64,000 bases of DNA from SXWH01 sp031374705 (GCA_031374705.1 JANMGP010000060.1:4228-68227), one strand, 5' to 3'; positions 27,252 through 36,303 are shown, numbered from the stretch's first letter. Notes: generated by a model from the sequence alone, not told the origin. Numbers and translations: made by a program.

Positions 27252-28387
27252 ACCCCGCGCGGTTGCCCATCGCGTGCGAACTCTTCGCGCAATGGCAGCG
27301 ATCGCGCGGCGACCGCGCTGAGCCTGCAAAACAGCCTTTTACGCGAAGCTGGAGCGAGTTGCTCGAGAGTGCCGGAATGCGAAGTGCGATTGAAGAGTCG
27401 GACGCCGAGCGCGATGCTCGAGCGCTCGCAATCGCCGGATGGGTGAACCTCAAAAACGTCCGCTACTTTGCCCATCGCATCGCACGTATCTCCATCCCGC
27501 TAGCGATGGAGGACCGCTGGTGCGACGCATTCGGCTTCACCCGAACGAGCGATGACGAAGCTCGCCGCATCCGCGAGTTCCCGTGGGTGCCTGCACTTGC
27601 CTTCCTTGCCGAAGCGCGGACCAACATTCCGTTTGTAGACCTACTGCGGCTTCACGATTTCCTCATTTCCGACCGTGCCGCGCTCGACACCATACCCATT
27701 AAAGAAAGGTCGCTTGAGATTTTCGGCGACGAGAAGCGCCTCGACTTGATGCAGGGCTGCTCACTGTTTCGCGCTGGCCGGCTAGACCTCACGCGCGACC
27801 TGCGTTGCGAAATCATCGGTGTCCCGCTTGCTTGGAAACGTGGGCCAGCGGCGGCTGCCCACCATCCGCTGATCGTCATCGAGAATGCCGCGACGTGGCA
27901 TTCCTACTGCCGCTGGAACTCAGAGCACGCCCACTTCAGCGCTGTCATCTATGGCGACGGCAATCGTTTTGCAGACGGCATCCGCTACCTCGCAGACATC
28001 TTCTCCGAACTCGGTGGAACGCGCCCCATCTTCTACTTCGGCGACCTGGACCCTCAGGGACTGCTCATCCCGCAAGAAGCGTCCGCGCGCGCTACTGCGC
28101 TCGGTTTTCCCCGAGTCGAGCCACACCTCGAAAGCTACGCCACGCTCCTCCGCATCGGCGCGAACCGCGAGCAGCCTTGGGAAGGCGAACCAGCATCCTC
28201 AACACTTTGCGATTGGCTCGGCGAACTTGGCCACGCGGCGCAGCAGATTTTTGCCGCACGAAAACGATTGGCGCAGGAGCATCTTGGGTGGGATGTATTG
28301 TGCAGGGTGGATTACCTCGCCCCGCGCCAGGCGAAACAATGTGAGATCCAGCCGATAATCCCGCCGGCCAGTAAATCGAGCGAGTAG
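27248..28387 (+). CDS. jetD: Wadjet system nuclease JetD (Toprim-like, DUF3322/DUF2220)
   Basis: A GTG start at 27248 overlaps the jetC stop; 379 residues. The N-terminal half matches the DUF3322 region (LARIS-like RIARISIPLAMEDRW, IPIKERSLEIFGDEKRLD). The C-terminal Toprim-like catalytic part has the acidic residue in VIENAATWHSY and the DxD-type motif FYFGDLDPQGLLI. In Wadjet this subunit cleaves small circular DNA when loop extrusion stalls. The catalytic acids are present, so the enzyme looks active. The end overlaps the PAP2 gene on the other strand by 76 nt tail to tail. Confidence 0.9.
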   Translation: MNPARLPIACELFAQWQRSRGDRAEPAKQPFTRSWSELLESAGMRSAIEESDAERDARALAIAGWVNLKNVRYFAHRIARISIPLAMEDRWCDAFGFTRTSDDEARRIREFPWVPALAFLAEARTNIPFVDLLRLHDFLISDRAALDTIPIKERSLEIFGDEKRLDLMQGCSLFRAGRLDLTRDLRCEIIGVPLAWKRGPAAAAHHPLIVIENAATWHSYCRWNSEHAHFSAVIYGDGNRFADGIRYLADIFSELGGTRPIFYFGDLDPQGLLIPQEASARATALGFPRVEPHLESYATLLRIGANREQPWEGEPASSTLCDWLGELGHAAQQIFAARKRLAQEHLGWDVLCRVDYLAPRQAKQCEIQPIIPPASKSSE

Positions 28388-28920
28388 TGCTGCCGCGTTG
28401 CCAGCGTGGAATATGCGATCGCGGCGAACCATAGCCCGCAAACGACGATCGTCCAGCGCGGGACCGAAAACACCCGCAGCGCAAGCGCACTCATGGACAC
28501 GATGAATCCAGCGTGAAGCGACGGAAATGCGTTTAAAGTCCCGTCGAGTGTCACAATCCAATTCATCGCCACCCCGCTGCCAATGTACTCCGGTCGCGTT
28601 ACTCGCGTGGGGAGGAAGAAGAACACGGCAAAGCATATGAACATCATGATCCCCACGCAGATGACGAAACGCCTTATCGCCTCACGTGTCGGTAGCAACC
28701 ACGGCATCCCGCCGGAAAACGCAAAGTAAGACAGATAAACCCAGCTCCACGGCTCCGGAGCAAAGGGCACCACTCGATCGATCCACAACATAGGCACTTC
28801 GTGGACGGGGAAAAACGCGTGCCGGCCGAGCGTGCCGTAGCAGCCCCAAAATACCGCGTTCAAAACGACTGTGATCCGCAACTTCAGCCGCCACTCTGCT
28901 TTTGCGAGTTGAAGCAGCAC
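28312..28920 (-). CDS. PAP2-superfamily membrane phosphatase/phosphotransferase
   Basis: A GTG at 28920 begins two bases after the desaturase stop and gives 202 residues. The longer open frame upstream is antisense-like and not used. Several hydrophobic helices are visible (FVICVGIMMFICFAVFFFLP, WTIVVCGLWFAAIAYSTLA). Typical PAP2 motifs are NAFPSLHAGF and TRQHYSLDLLAGG, as in inositol-phosphoryl-ceramide-synthase/Aur1-like and lipid phosphatases. It probably works on lipid phosphates or lipid head groups in the membrane. It is co-transcribed with a fatty acid desaturase, suggesting lipid remodelling. Confidence 0.88.
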   Translation of the reverse strand: MLLQLAKAEWRLKLRITVVLNAVFWGCYGTLGRHAFFPVHEVPMLWIDRVVPFAPEPWSWVYLSYFAFSGGMPWLLPTREAIRRFVICVGIMMFICFAVFFFLPTRVTRPEYIGSGVAMNWIVTLDGTLNAFPSLHAGFIVSMSALALRVFSVPRWTIVVCGLWFAAIAYSTLATRQHYSLDLLAGGIIGWISHCFAWRGAR

Positions 28921-28922
28921 AG

Positions 28923-29852
28923 CTACGGAATGACCTTTCCGGCGTGCGGGTTCGGGACGCTTTCGGGAGCGGGCCGCGGGCCGCGCCACATCTTCAAATA
29001 CGCGGTGAGCAGCCAGCCGCGGCCGGTGTTTCCCTCGACCTCCGTCTTCGGTAAATGCACCCACGGGATCGATGGATGCGTGTGGTGGGTGAGGTGCCAG
29101 TTGTGATTCAGCCAAAGCACATCAAGCGGCTTCCAAATCCACAAATTCCGTGCGCCGCGCGTGACGTGTCGCTCCGTGCCGTAGTGGTGCACATATTGCA
29201 TCGCCGACCACATGAATCCAAAGCCCGCATACATCGCGATGTAGTGCCAGACGGGAATTTGGAGGAACCAGACGATGCCCGTGTGCAACGCAATCGCCGC
29301 CGCGCCTTCCAGCCGAATGAGGCGCCGATAGCGGGGATTGAGCGACTCGATAAATGCGGTCGTTGCCTGATCGACGTGCAGGTATTTTTTGTCGGATCGA
29401 AACGGCAGTACAAGAAACAGGATGTTGCTGAGCACTACCATCACGTAAAAAAAGCCTGTAAGAATCCCGTAGAACGCAAGGATTCTCCATAGCTTGTGGT
29501 CGCCATCGAAATAATAGTCAAAAGCCTCATCGTCCGATCGATTGCGCAAGTGATGCCCCAAGTGCCCCTGTCGCATGAGGTGAAACGGAGCCGGAAAAAA
29601 CAGCGCCATCAACGCTCCAACCCAGTCATTGATCCGTCTGTTGGAAAACAGCATCGCGTGCTCCGCTTCGTGAGTTATCGCATAGACCGAATACATCACG
29701 ATTCCAAAAACCACCGCGAGAAATCCCAACGCCCAACCGTGGACTCTCGTCACGGCAAAGAGACATCCGCCGATCGCAAGCATCTGCGCGACGACGATGG
29801 CGGCGTTGAGTCGGTTTGGGATGGCGGCGTTTTTCATGTCGGCGGTGATCAT
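28923..29852 (-). CDS. Membrane fatty acid desaturase
   Basis: I start at MITADMKNAAIPNRLNAA (ATG 29852; ATG 29837 also possible), 309 residues. The three His boxes of the membrane desaturase family are seen: HEAEH, HLGHH and HNWHLTHH. A further MQYVHHYGTERHV may add ligands. They bind a di-iron centre that inserts a double bond or hydroxyl into an acyl chain or carotenoid-like lipid. There are about four membrane helices. It is followed after 2 nt by a PAP2 gene and faces a Uma2 gene starting at 29933. Confidence 0.9.
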   Translation of the reverse strand: MITADMKNAAIPNRLNAAIVVAQMLAIGGCLFAVTRVHGWALGFLAVVFGIVMYSVYAITHEAEHAMLFSNRRINDWVGALMALFFPAPFHLMRQGHLGHHLRNRSDDEAFDYYFDGDHKLWRILAFYGILTGFFYVMVVLSNILFLVLPFRSDKKYLHVDQATTAFIESLNPRYRRLIRLEGAAAIALHTGIVWFLQIPVWHYIAMYAGFGFMWSAMQYVHHYGTERHVTRGARNLWIWKPLDVLWLNHNWHLTHHTHPSIPWVHLPKTEVEGNTGRGWLLTAYLKMWRGPRPAPESVPNPHAGKVIP

Positions 29853-29932
29853 GTCACAAAGTGACCCCACTCAAAAAGCGGAAATCGTTTTGCGGATTTA
29901 CGACGACAGCGATGAGTGGTATCTTTCCAAAA

Positions 29933-30592
29933 ATGAAGTCCGACCTTCTCAATGCGCTATTGAATTCGCCGATGCTACCGGAGCTCCTCCAAGAGGGGCA
30001 GCAGGTTTTTGCCCGCGAACAGAAACTGCGCGCGAAGTTTTACGCCGACGTGACCCCTGAGCACAAATGGGAGTTCATTCAGGGCGAGGTCATCATGCAC
30101 TCCCCGGCGCTCAATCGGCACCTGATGGCGGCCCAGCATCTATACAATCTTTTGAACGCACATACGGCTACGTATCGGTGCGGAAAGGTCCGCATCGAAA
30201 AAGCAATGACCACGTTCCCCCGCAATGATTTCGAGCCAGATGTCACGTTTTTCGGGCTCGCCAAGGCCGCGCTTATTAATCCCGACACGCTTCGATTTCC
30301 CATTCCCGATCTTATCGTCGAGGTGCTTTCGCCGTCCACCGAGGCGAGGGATCGAGGTATCAAATTTCAGGACTATCAGCTCCACGGAGTAGGTGAGTAT
30401 TGGATCATCGATCCTGTAGCCGAGACTGTGGAGCTATACCGGCTCACGGACGATGGCTACCCGCCGACCTCCGCGCAAAAGGACGGATTGCTCTCCAGCG
30501 ATGTCGTCCCAGGCTTTGAAATTCCAGTCCGCGCAATATTCGACGAAGCCGAGAATCTCGCGGCGTTGCGCGGGATTTTAGGCGGTGCGTAG
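29933..30592 (+). CDS. Uma2-family (DUF820) putative endonuclease
   Basis: ATG 29933 (MKSDLLNALLNSPMLPEL) gives 219 residues. The Uma2 pattern of the PD-(D/E)XK fold is clear: KWEFIQGEVIMHSPA, FEPDVTFFG, PDLIVEVLSPSTEARDRGIK and YQLHGVGEYWIIDP. Asp in EPDV and Glu in VEVLS are the expected catalytic acids. The family is widespread and mostly uncharacterised, often linked to mobile or selfish DNA. It ends 5 nt before a radical SAM gene, but they need not be functionally linked. Confidence 0.88.
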   Translation: MKSDLLNALLNSPMLPELLQEGQQVFAREQKLRAKFYADVTPEHKWEFIQGEVIMHSPALNRHLMAAQHLYNLLNAHTATYRCGKVRIEKAMTTFPRNDFEPDVTFFGLAKAALINPDTLRFPIPDLIVEVLSPSTEARDRGIKFQDYQLHGVGEYWIIDPVAETVELYRLTDDGYPPTSAQKDGLLSSDVVPGFEIPVRAIFDEAENLAALRGILGGA

Positions 30593-30597
30593 GCCCT

Positions 30598-31953
30598 ATG
30601 AAACTCGCCCTCATCTCGCCGAAAGGCCCGCTCTACCGGCATCGCGGAGGGATTTGGAAAAAATCCCTGCGCTATCAGCCGCTCACGCTCACCACGCTTG
30701 CTGCGCTTATACCGAAGGACGTGCCGTGCGACGTGCGGCTCATCGATGAGGGGATTGCGGATGTGCCGCTGGATTTGGAAGCGGATATCATCGGGCTCAC
30801 GGTCATCACGGGCACGGCGTCGCGGGCTTACGAACTCGCCGATCATTTTCGGGCACGCGGGATCACCGTGGTTCTCGGCGGGCCGCATGTGACGCTCATC
30901 CCCGAGGACGCCGAGCCGCACGCGGATGCCATCGTCGTCGGCTATGCGGAGGATACGTGGCCGGAATTGCTCCGCGATTTTGCCGCCGGCGAAATGAAGA
31001 CGCGCTACACGCAAGCGCCTGGTCTCGAAATCGGCGGGCGGCCTTTTCCACGGCGCGATTTGCTGCCGGCGTCGCACTTTCTCACGAGTAATGTTTTCGA
31101 AGCGACGCGGGGTTGCGTGCATAGCTGTGATTTCTGCGTGGTGCCGACGGCGTGGGGGCGAAAGCCGTTTCAAAAACCGGTCGGCGAAGTCATCGCAGAC
31201 ATCCGGCAGATGGGCGCAAAGAAGCTCATCTTCGTGGACCTGAATATCATCGCCCATCGCGGTTACGCGCTGGAACTTTTCACCGCGCTCGTGCCGCTGA
31301 AGCTGCAATGGTACGGTCTCGCCACGACCCTGCTGGCAAACGACGCCGAACTGCTGGAACTCGCCGGCCGCAGCGGTTGCAAAGGCTTGCTGATGGGCCT
31401 GGAATCAATCTCCGCCATCAACCTCCGCCAGAATCACAAAGGGTTCAATTCCAACGTTGGCTACGCGCAAGTCGTCGAGCGACTCCACGCGCACGGCATC
31501 GCGCTGCAAGGCTGCTTCGTCTTCGGCCTCGATGACGATAAGCCGGGTGTCTTTATGAAAACGGCGGAGTTTGCCGTGGAGTCCGGCATCGACCTTCCGC
31601 GCTTCGCGGTGGTCACGCCATTTCCAAACACGCCGCTCTATTTACGACTCGAAGCGGAAGGCCGCATCCTCACAAAAAACTGGGAACTCTACGACGCGCA
31701 GCACGTCGTCTTTCAGCCAAAGCACATGTCCGTCGAGCAACTGCAAACGGGTATCGAGACCGCATGGAAACACGCCTACAGTTACCGCTCCATCATCCGC
31801 CGAATCCGCCGCTCACCTGCGCCGTGGCCCGTGCGCCTCGGCACGAATCTCGGCTACCGATTCTACGCGCACAACCTCAGCCGTTTTTACAACTGCGACT
31901 GGATCATCGGTCGTGCGCCATCGGTGCCGGTGCGGGAGGTCGCAGGGGTGTGA
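30598..31953 (+). CDS. B12-binding-domain-type radical SAM enzyme, copy 1
   Basis: The protein has 451 residues. Residues 1-140 form a Rossmann-like cobalamin-binding-type domain (ADIIGLTVITGTASRAYELA, VVLGGPHVTLIPEDAEPHA), without an obvious DxHxxG motif. The radical SAM core has ATRGCVHSCDFC (CxxxCxxC, 4Fe-4S), then KLIFVDLNIIAH and LLMGLESI. The end (HAYSYRSIIRRIRRSPAPW) is basic. The family catalyses methylations or rearrangements on lipids and natural products. It is clearly paralogous to the enzyme at 34945-36303 and separated from it by unrelated genes. Confidence 0.9.
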   Translation: MKLALISPKGPLYRHRGGIWKKSLRYQPLTLTTLAALIPKDVPCDVRLIDEGIADVPLDLEADIIGLTVITGTASRAYELADHFRARGITVVLGGPHVTLIPEDAEPHADAIVVGYAEDTWPELLRDFAAGEMKTRYTQAPGLEIGGRPFPRRDLLPASHFLTSNVFEATRGCVHSCDFCVVPTAWGRKPFQKPVGEVIADIRQMGAKKLIFVDLNIIAHRGYALELFTALVPLKLQWYGLATTLLANDAELLELAGRSGCKGLLMGLESISAINLRQNHKGFNSNVGYAQVVERLHAHGIALQGCFVFGLDDDKPGVFMKTAEFAVESGIDLPRFAVVTPFPNTPLYLRLEAEGRILTKNWELYDAQHVVFQPKHMSVEQLQTGIETAWKHAYSYRSIIRRIRRSPAPWPVRLGTNLGYRFYAHNLSRFYNCDWIIGRAPSVPVREVAGV

Positions 31954-32051
31954 AAGCCTTGGAGTTGACAGACGAGATCGCGAGACCTTTCCGCCTTCTC
32001 CCAACGGTGGAACCTATTTACTCCGTCGGGAGAAAGACCGTATTGTTGACT
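31954..32051 (+). promoter_or_regulatory. Gap with possible promoter and hairpin before the WD40-like gene
   Basis: TTGACA at 31965-31970 is a good -35 match, but no good -10 follows at the expected spacing. TTCTCCC and GGGAGAA (about 31997-32035) can pair. Either weak promoter or attenuator is possible. Confidence 0.25.
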
Positions 32052-34139
32052 ATGTCCTTTTTAATGAAAATAAGTCGGCTTGGTGTGTGTCCGATTTTGG
32101 CGGCAATGGCAGGATGGGCGGATGATGAAATGCTGCCTTCGTTGCTTCCATCCAAGCCGGAGCCGGCCATCGTGCAAACGCTTGGCGGCGGACCATTCTG
32201 TATTTCTGAGGAGGTCGCATTTAGCCGGTTGTCGGCAGACGCGACGGAGCTTTTTCTGGCGCACTTGAATGAGGCGCGCATTTCGGTTCTCGACGCACGA
32301 ACAGGTCTTCCGAAGATGCAGATACCAATCTTCGGTCGTGGGTCTGATTTCTCCGCTGATGGACGCATGGTATCGGGGATTCATGAGAGCTTTGAAAACA
32401 GTAAGCTGAAACGCCCGTTCGGAGTTTGGAATTGGCCGGAACGCACGGCTCGATGGGTTCGCGAGGACTTGGGATTGCCCGACTTCTCTCGATTTTCGCC
32501 TGATGGAAAATTACTGGCTATCTCTGCAAACATCCCCGGCGTGCACGGGGGACATCGCGTGCTCGTGCTCGATGCTAGTTCCGGGAAAGAAGTCTGGCAC
32601 AAGGACATCCCGCTGCCCGTCGCCTCATTCAATATGGGCCTCGCTTGGTCGGGCAATGATTGGGTGATGGCGGGCTTTTCGAAAGTTGACGAAAACCGCG
32701 TTCGTATTTTTGACGCCGCCAGTGGACAGGATGTTGATGCGGACTCCGAAGTCCTAAAGAGCACGCCGCTGCAGCCACAGATCACCGCTTCTCTGCATAC
32801 GCCGCTTACGGTGTTACACGATGAATTGAGCTTTGTCGTGGTGAGGAGGACTGCCGAAAATCACCTCGAGTCGGTCTTTATCGGAGGTGCCGATAGCTAC
32901 ACCCCAGACGTAAGCATTCGGGACGTCGATATTTCTCCCGATGGGAAAACTTTGTTTGTCGCGACGGCGACCTATTGCCGTATTTACGATGTGGAAAAGC
33001 GCACCCTCGTGCATACGCTTCGAGATGGCGCAAACACCGCACAGTTCTCCGCAGATGGTGAAACGATCATCATGAGTCGGCATGCCGCTGTCATTTTAGT
33101 CGCGACCAAAACTTGGGAGCGTCGCCTGCCTGCATCTCCTCCCGTTCACAGTCATTCGATTGACCAAACCCTGTTTTCACCAGATGGAAAACTGCTCGCT
33201 TCAAGCGATGGTGGAAAAATACTGATTTGGGATTGGGCCAAAGGGCGGATCATCGCACGCATTCCAAGTCCCGATCCCGAGAGAGACCTCAGGGACATGG
33301 TGTTCCATCCGATGGACACATTGCTCATCGCGGGAGATGGCGCAGGAGTCTATTGGTGGGACTACGCTCGCGCCCCCGCGAACGCGAGCGGTTTGCTTCG
33401 GGACGCAGGTGAGCCGCCGCACGCGCGAATCTCGCACCTCAAAAATCCGCCGAAGCCAGTCCGTTCGCACCGCCTTTCGTTTGACCGAACAGGCAAGTAT
33501 CTCGCGAACATGACGAATGGGTTTGCCAATCTCGTCCACCTCAAGTCAGACGTGAGAGAAGTCGCCGACCGTCTTGAGCGCTTGTCCCTCGGCGAATTTG
33601 ACCGGTATGACCGGATACGAGAAGTCGCTCTATCGCCCGACGGACGAAAAATCAGCATCGCCACAGAACATCAGCTCCGCAGCTTCAAACTCGACCCTCT
33701 GGAAGTAATCGGTGAATGGGAAATCAAAGGTTTCGGGAGAGACGGAAAAGTGTCCGCATTTTCGCCAGACGGAACCCTGTTTGCGGTGAACGCAAAAACC
33801 CACGGCACCGAAATCGTAATCCTCGAAACTGAGTCTGGCGCAGTGAAGTTCAGCCTCTCGATTGCAAGCGGCGAAGGATTGCTAAATGAAAAAATGACCG
33901 ACTGGAAAGCGTGGTCAGCCGATGGCTCTTTGCTGGTATGCTCCGCTTACAATCAATTGCAGGATTGGGCTGGGTTCTACGTTTGGGATATGAAAACCGG
34001 ACGGAGCCTAGGCTCCAAACGAACCTCCTTTGGGCGGATCGCCACAATCACCTTTTCGCCGGATGGCCGACATCTGGCGACAGCCGGTGCCAACGGCTCT
34101 ATTCAGATCTGGGATTTTGGGAAAATATTTACGCCGTAG
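32052..34139 (+). CDS. Secreted WD40-like beta-propeller protein
   Basis: ATG 32052 (MSFLMKISRLGVCPILAAMA) gives 695 residues with a probable signal peptide. At least eight WD40/PD40-type repeats are visible from their FSPDG cores: FSPDGKLLAIS, ISPDGKTLFVA, FSPDGKLLASSDGGKILIWD, LSPDGRKISIATE and FSPDGRHLATAGANGSIQIW, the last closing the propeller. Two propellers are possible. It probably binds proteins or glycans on the outer side. Base composition looks lower in GC than the flanking radical SAM genes, which may mean later arrival. Confidence 0.85.
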   Translation: MSFLMKISRLGVCPILAAMAGWADDEMLPSLLPSKPEPAIVQTLGGGPFCISEEVAFSRLSADATELFLAHLNEARISVLDARTGLPKMQIPIFGRGSDFSADGRMVSGIHESFENSKLKRPFGVWNWPERTARWVREDLGLPDFSRFSPDGKLLAISANIPGVHGGHRVLVLDASSGKEVWHKDIPLPVASFNMGLAWSGNDWVMAGFSKVDENRVRIFDAASGQDVDADSEVLKSTPLQPQITASLHTPLTVLHDELSFVVVRRTAENHLESVFIGGADSYTPDVSIRDVDISPDGKTLFVATATYCRIYDVEKRTLVHTLRDGANTAQFSADGETIIMSRHAAVILVATKTWERRLPASPPVHSHSIDQTLFSPDGKLLASSDGGKILIWDWAKGRIIARIPSPDPERDLRDMVFHPMDTLLIAGDGAGVYWWDYARAPANASGLLRDAGEPPHARISHLKNPPKPVRSHRLSFDRTGKYLANMTNGFANLVHLKSDVREVADRLERLSLGEFDRYDRIREVALSPDGRKISIATEHQLRSFKLDPLEVIGEWEIKGFGRDGKVSAFSPDGTLFAVNAKTHGTEIVILETESGAVKFSLSIASGEGLLNEKMTDWKAWSADGSLLVCSAYNQLQDWAGFYVWDMKTGRSLGSKRTSFGRIATITFSPDGRHLATAGANGSIQIWDFGKIFTP

Positions 34140-34251
34140 GTGCGTCGAGCGTTTTCCTTGGCGAGCGGCGGCGTTTGCGAAGCTTTGCCATCGCCCCCTG
34201 CAAACACTCGGTGTGATTGACGCTCTCGCTTGCCACGACTACCTTAGCGCT

Positions 34252-34524
34252 ATGAGCACCCGACAACTAACCGTCAGCGACTTCGCCGCGCACTGCGTGG
34301 ACGAACTCAGCGTGATCGAGAAAGGCGATACCGTTGTGGAGTTGATTCGCGATGGGAAAGTCATTGCGACGATCAACCCAACCCCGAAAAAGAACACGGG
34401 GACTTTAGCCGACTACATCGGCAGCGGAACCGGGACCGTGCGCTTCGCTCCCGGTGTGGACCCTGACGAGCCGGCATTCTCCCCAGAAGAATGGGAAGAT
34501 TTCCCACGCGGCAAAAACGATTAG
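34252..34524 (+). CDS. Antitoxin of a type II toxin-antitoxin pair (Phd/YefM-like)
   Basis: ATG 34252 gives 90 residues: MSTRQLTVSDFAAHCVDELS, then IEKGDTVVELIRDGKVIATI and an acidic tail PEEWEDFPRGKND. The N-terminus resembles Phd-type DNA-binding folds. The C-terminus would wrap the toxin. The PIN toxin gene starts 12 nt later. It probably represses its own promoter. Confidence 0.8.
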   Translation: MSTRQLTVSDFAAHCVDELSVIEKGDTVVELIRDGKVIATINPTPKKNTGTLADYIGSGTGTVRFAPGVDPDEPAFSPEEWEDFPRGKND

Positions 34525-34536
34525 CCACTGAAGAGC

Positions 34537-34932
34537 GTGCCGTACCTTTTGGACACCAACGCTTGGCTTTGGCTATTTTCAGAGCCAGAGCGGATTCGAC
34601 CCACTACACGGGATATTCTTACTCAGGAAGAGAAGGTGTCTCTTTCGCCGATGAGCATCATCGAGGTCGCGCAAAAGGTAGCCAAGGGCCGTCTTGAATT
34701 ACTGCCAACGGTCACACAATGGGTTCGCGATTCCATGCCTGCGGATCGCATCACGCTAATCCCTATCTCGATCGAAATCGCACTTCGTTCGTACGAATGG
34801 CCCGCTGATTTCCATGGCGACCCGGCGGATCGAATCATCGCAGCGACCGCTGTAGTTCACGACCTTATCCTCGTCACGTCCGACGAGAAGCTGCTCGCGC
34901 GTTCTGACATGCAGACGCTTTCGACGCGCTGA
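34537..34932 (+). CDS. PIN-domain toxin (VapC-like)
   Basis: A GTG start at 34537 gives 131 residues. PIN acids are in place: Asp in LLDTNAWLW, Glu in SIIEVAQK and Asp in DPADRIIAATA. It closes with VTSDEKLLA. Such toxins cut specific RNAs, often initiator tRNA. The partner antitoxin lies immediately upstream. Confidence 0.9.
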   Translation: MPYLLDTNAWLWLFSEPERIRPTTRDILTQEEKVSLSPMSIIEVAQKVAKGRLELLPTVTQWVRDSMPADRITLIPISIEIALRSYEWPADFHGDPADRIIAATAVVHDLILVTSDEKLLARSDMQTLSTR

Positions 34933-34944
34933 GTTCACGACCCC

Positions 34945-36303
34945 ATGAAAATCACCATCATCCACCCGTGCATCGGCCGGCGGAGCGGGGATAAAGGATA
35001 CATCCGTACGTGGCAGATGGAGCCGCTGCCCGCTGCGACTCTCGCGGGACTGACTCCGAAGGATGTGGAGGTGCGTTTTTACGACGACCGGATGGAGGTG
35101 ATTCCGTACGACGAAAAGACGGACCTCGTGGCGATGAGCGTGGAGACTTACACCGCGAAACGGGCCTACCAAATCGCGAGCGAATACCGGCGGCGTGGAG
35201 TGCCGGTGGTGATGGGCGGCTTTCATCCGAGCCTTTGCCCGGATGAAGTCGCGAAGTATGCCGATGCTGTGGTGACGGGCGAAGCGGAGGAACTCTGGCC
35301 GCGTGTCCTGGATGATGCGCGCCATGGCACGCTGGAGAAATTCTACCGCTCCACGAGCCGCCCGCCGCTTGTGGGTCTGCGACCGGACCGCTCGATTTTT
35401 CGCGGCAAGCGTTACCTGCCCATCGGTCTCGTGGAAGCGGGACGCGGGTGTCATTTTAAGTGCGACTTCTGCGCGGTACAGACGGTCTTTTCGCAAAGTC
35501 AGACCCGGCGTCCGGCGGATGAAATCATCGCGGAACTCACGGCGCTCAAAGGCACGAAGAAGCTCTTCTTTTTCGTCGATGACAACATCACCTCGAACCT
35601 TGCCCAGGCGAAGGAATTCTTCCGCGCACTCATCCCGCTCGGAATTCGTTGGGTCGGTCAGTCGAGCATCAACGCCGCGCACGACGAAGAGTTTCTGGAA
35701 CTGATTGCGCTGAGCGGTTGTCAGGGCGTGCTCATTGGGTTCGAGAGCCTGAATGCCGCGAACCTCGCGGCAATGAACAAGACGTTCAACACTGCGCGCG
35801 GCGGATTTACGAAGGCACTGGCGAATCTGCGAAAACACCGCATCCGCATCTACGGCACATTTGTCTTCGGCTACGACGGAGACACGGCGACGAGCTTCGA
35901 TGAAACTGTGTCGTTTGCGCAGGAACATTCGATGTATATCGCGGCATTCAATCACCTCACGCCATTCCCCGGCACCCCGCTCTATCGCAGGCTCGGCGAG
36001 GAGGGGCGCCTGCTTTACGATGCGTGGTGGCTGGATGACCGTTATAGCTACAATCGCATTCCGTTTCAGCCCGCGGGAATGTCGCCGGAGGAACTTCAAC
36101 GCGGATGTCTCGGCGCGCGGAAACGTTTCTATTCGTGGCGCAGTATTGTGCGGCGTGGGTTTGATTCGGTGAACCGGGCGAACGGATTCATGTGGCGCAA
36201 TTTTTACCTCATCAACGGAATGCACCGCGGCGACGTGAGCCTGCGCGACACGTATCCGCTAGGAGATGAATCATGGACGGGACCGCTGCTCATGGCGCAG
36301 TGA
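34945..36303 (+). CDS. B12-binding-domain-type radical SAM enzyme, copy 2, first gene of the GH3 operon
   Basis: The protein has 452 residues. The N-terminal cobalamin-type domain (TDLVAMSVETYTAKRAYQIA, VVMGGFHPSLCPDEVAKYA) again lacks a clear DxHxxG. The cluster motif is AGRGCHFKCDFCAVQT. The rest follows copy 1 closely (KLFFFVDDNITSN, GVLIGFESLNAANL, FPGTPLYRRLGEEGRLL, FYSWRSIVRRGFDS). It overlaps the following GNAT gene by 31 nt. Location at the head of a four-gene operon with GNAT-fold and GH3 proteins suggests it modifies the acyl or amine precursor of a conjugate. The exact reaction is unknown. Confidence 0.9.
   Translation: MKITIIHPCIGRRSGDKGYIRTWQMEPLPAATLAGLTPKDVEVRFYDDRMEVIPYDEKTDLVAMSVETYTAKRAYQIASEYRRRGVPVVMGGFHPSLCPDEVAKYADAVVTGEAEELWPRVLDDARHGTLEKFYRSTSRPPLVGLRPDRSIFRGKRYLPIGLVEAGRGCHFKCDFCAVQTVFSQSQTRRPADEIIAELTALKGTKKLFFFVDDNITSNLAQAKEFFRALIPLGIRWVGQSSINAAHDEEFLELIALSGCQGVLIGFESLNAANLAAMNKTFNTARGGFTKALANLRKHRIRIYGTFVFGYDGDTATSFDETVSFAQEHSMYIAAFNHLTPFPGTPLYRRLGEEGRLLYDAWWLDDRYSYNRIPFQPAGMSPEELQRGCLGARKRFYSWRSIVRRGFDSVNRANGFMWRNFYLINGMHRGDVSLRDTYPLGDESWTGPLLMAQ

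Noticed and set aside
36273..36303. GNAT gene start inside the radical SAM gene being an error
   Set aside because: The 31-nt overlap is real in both frames, and the following genes show the same tight packing.
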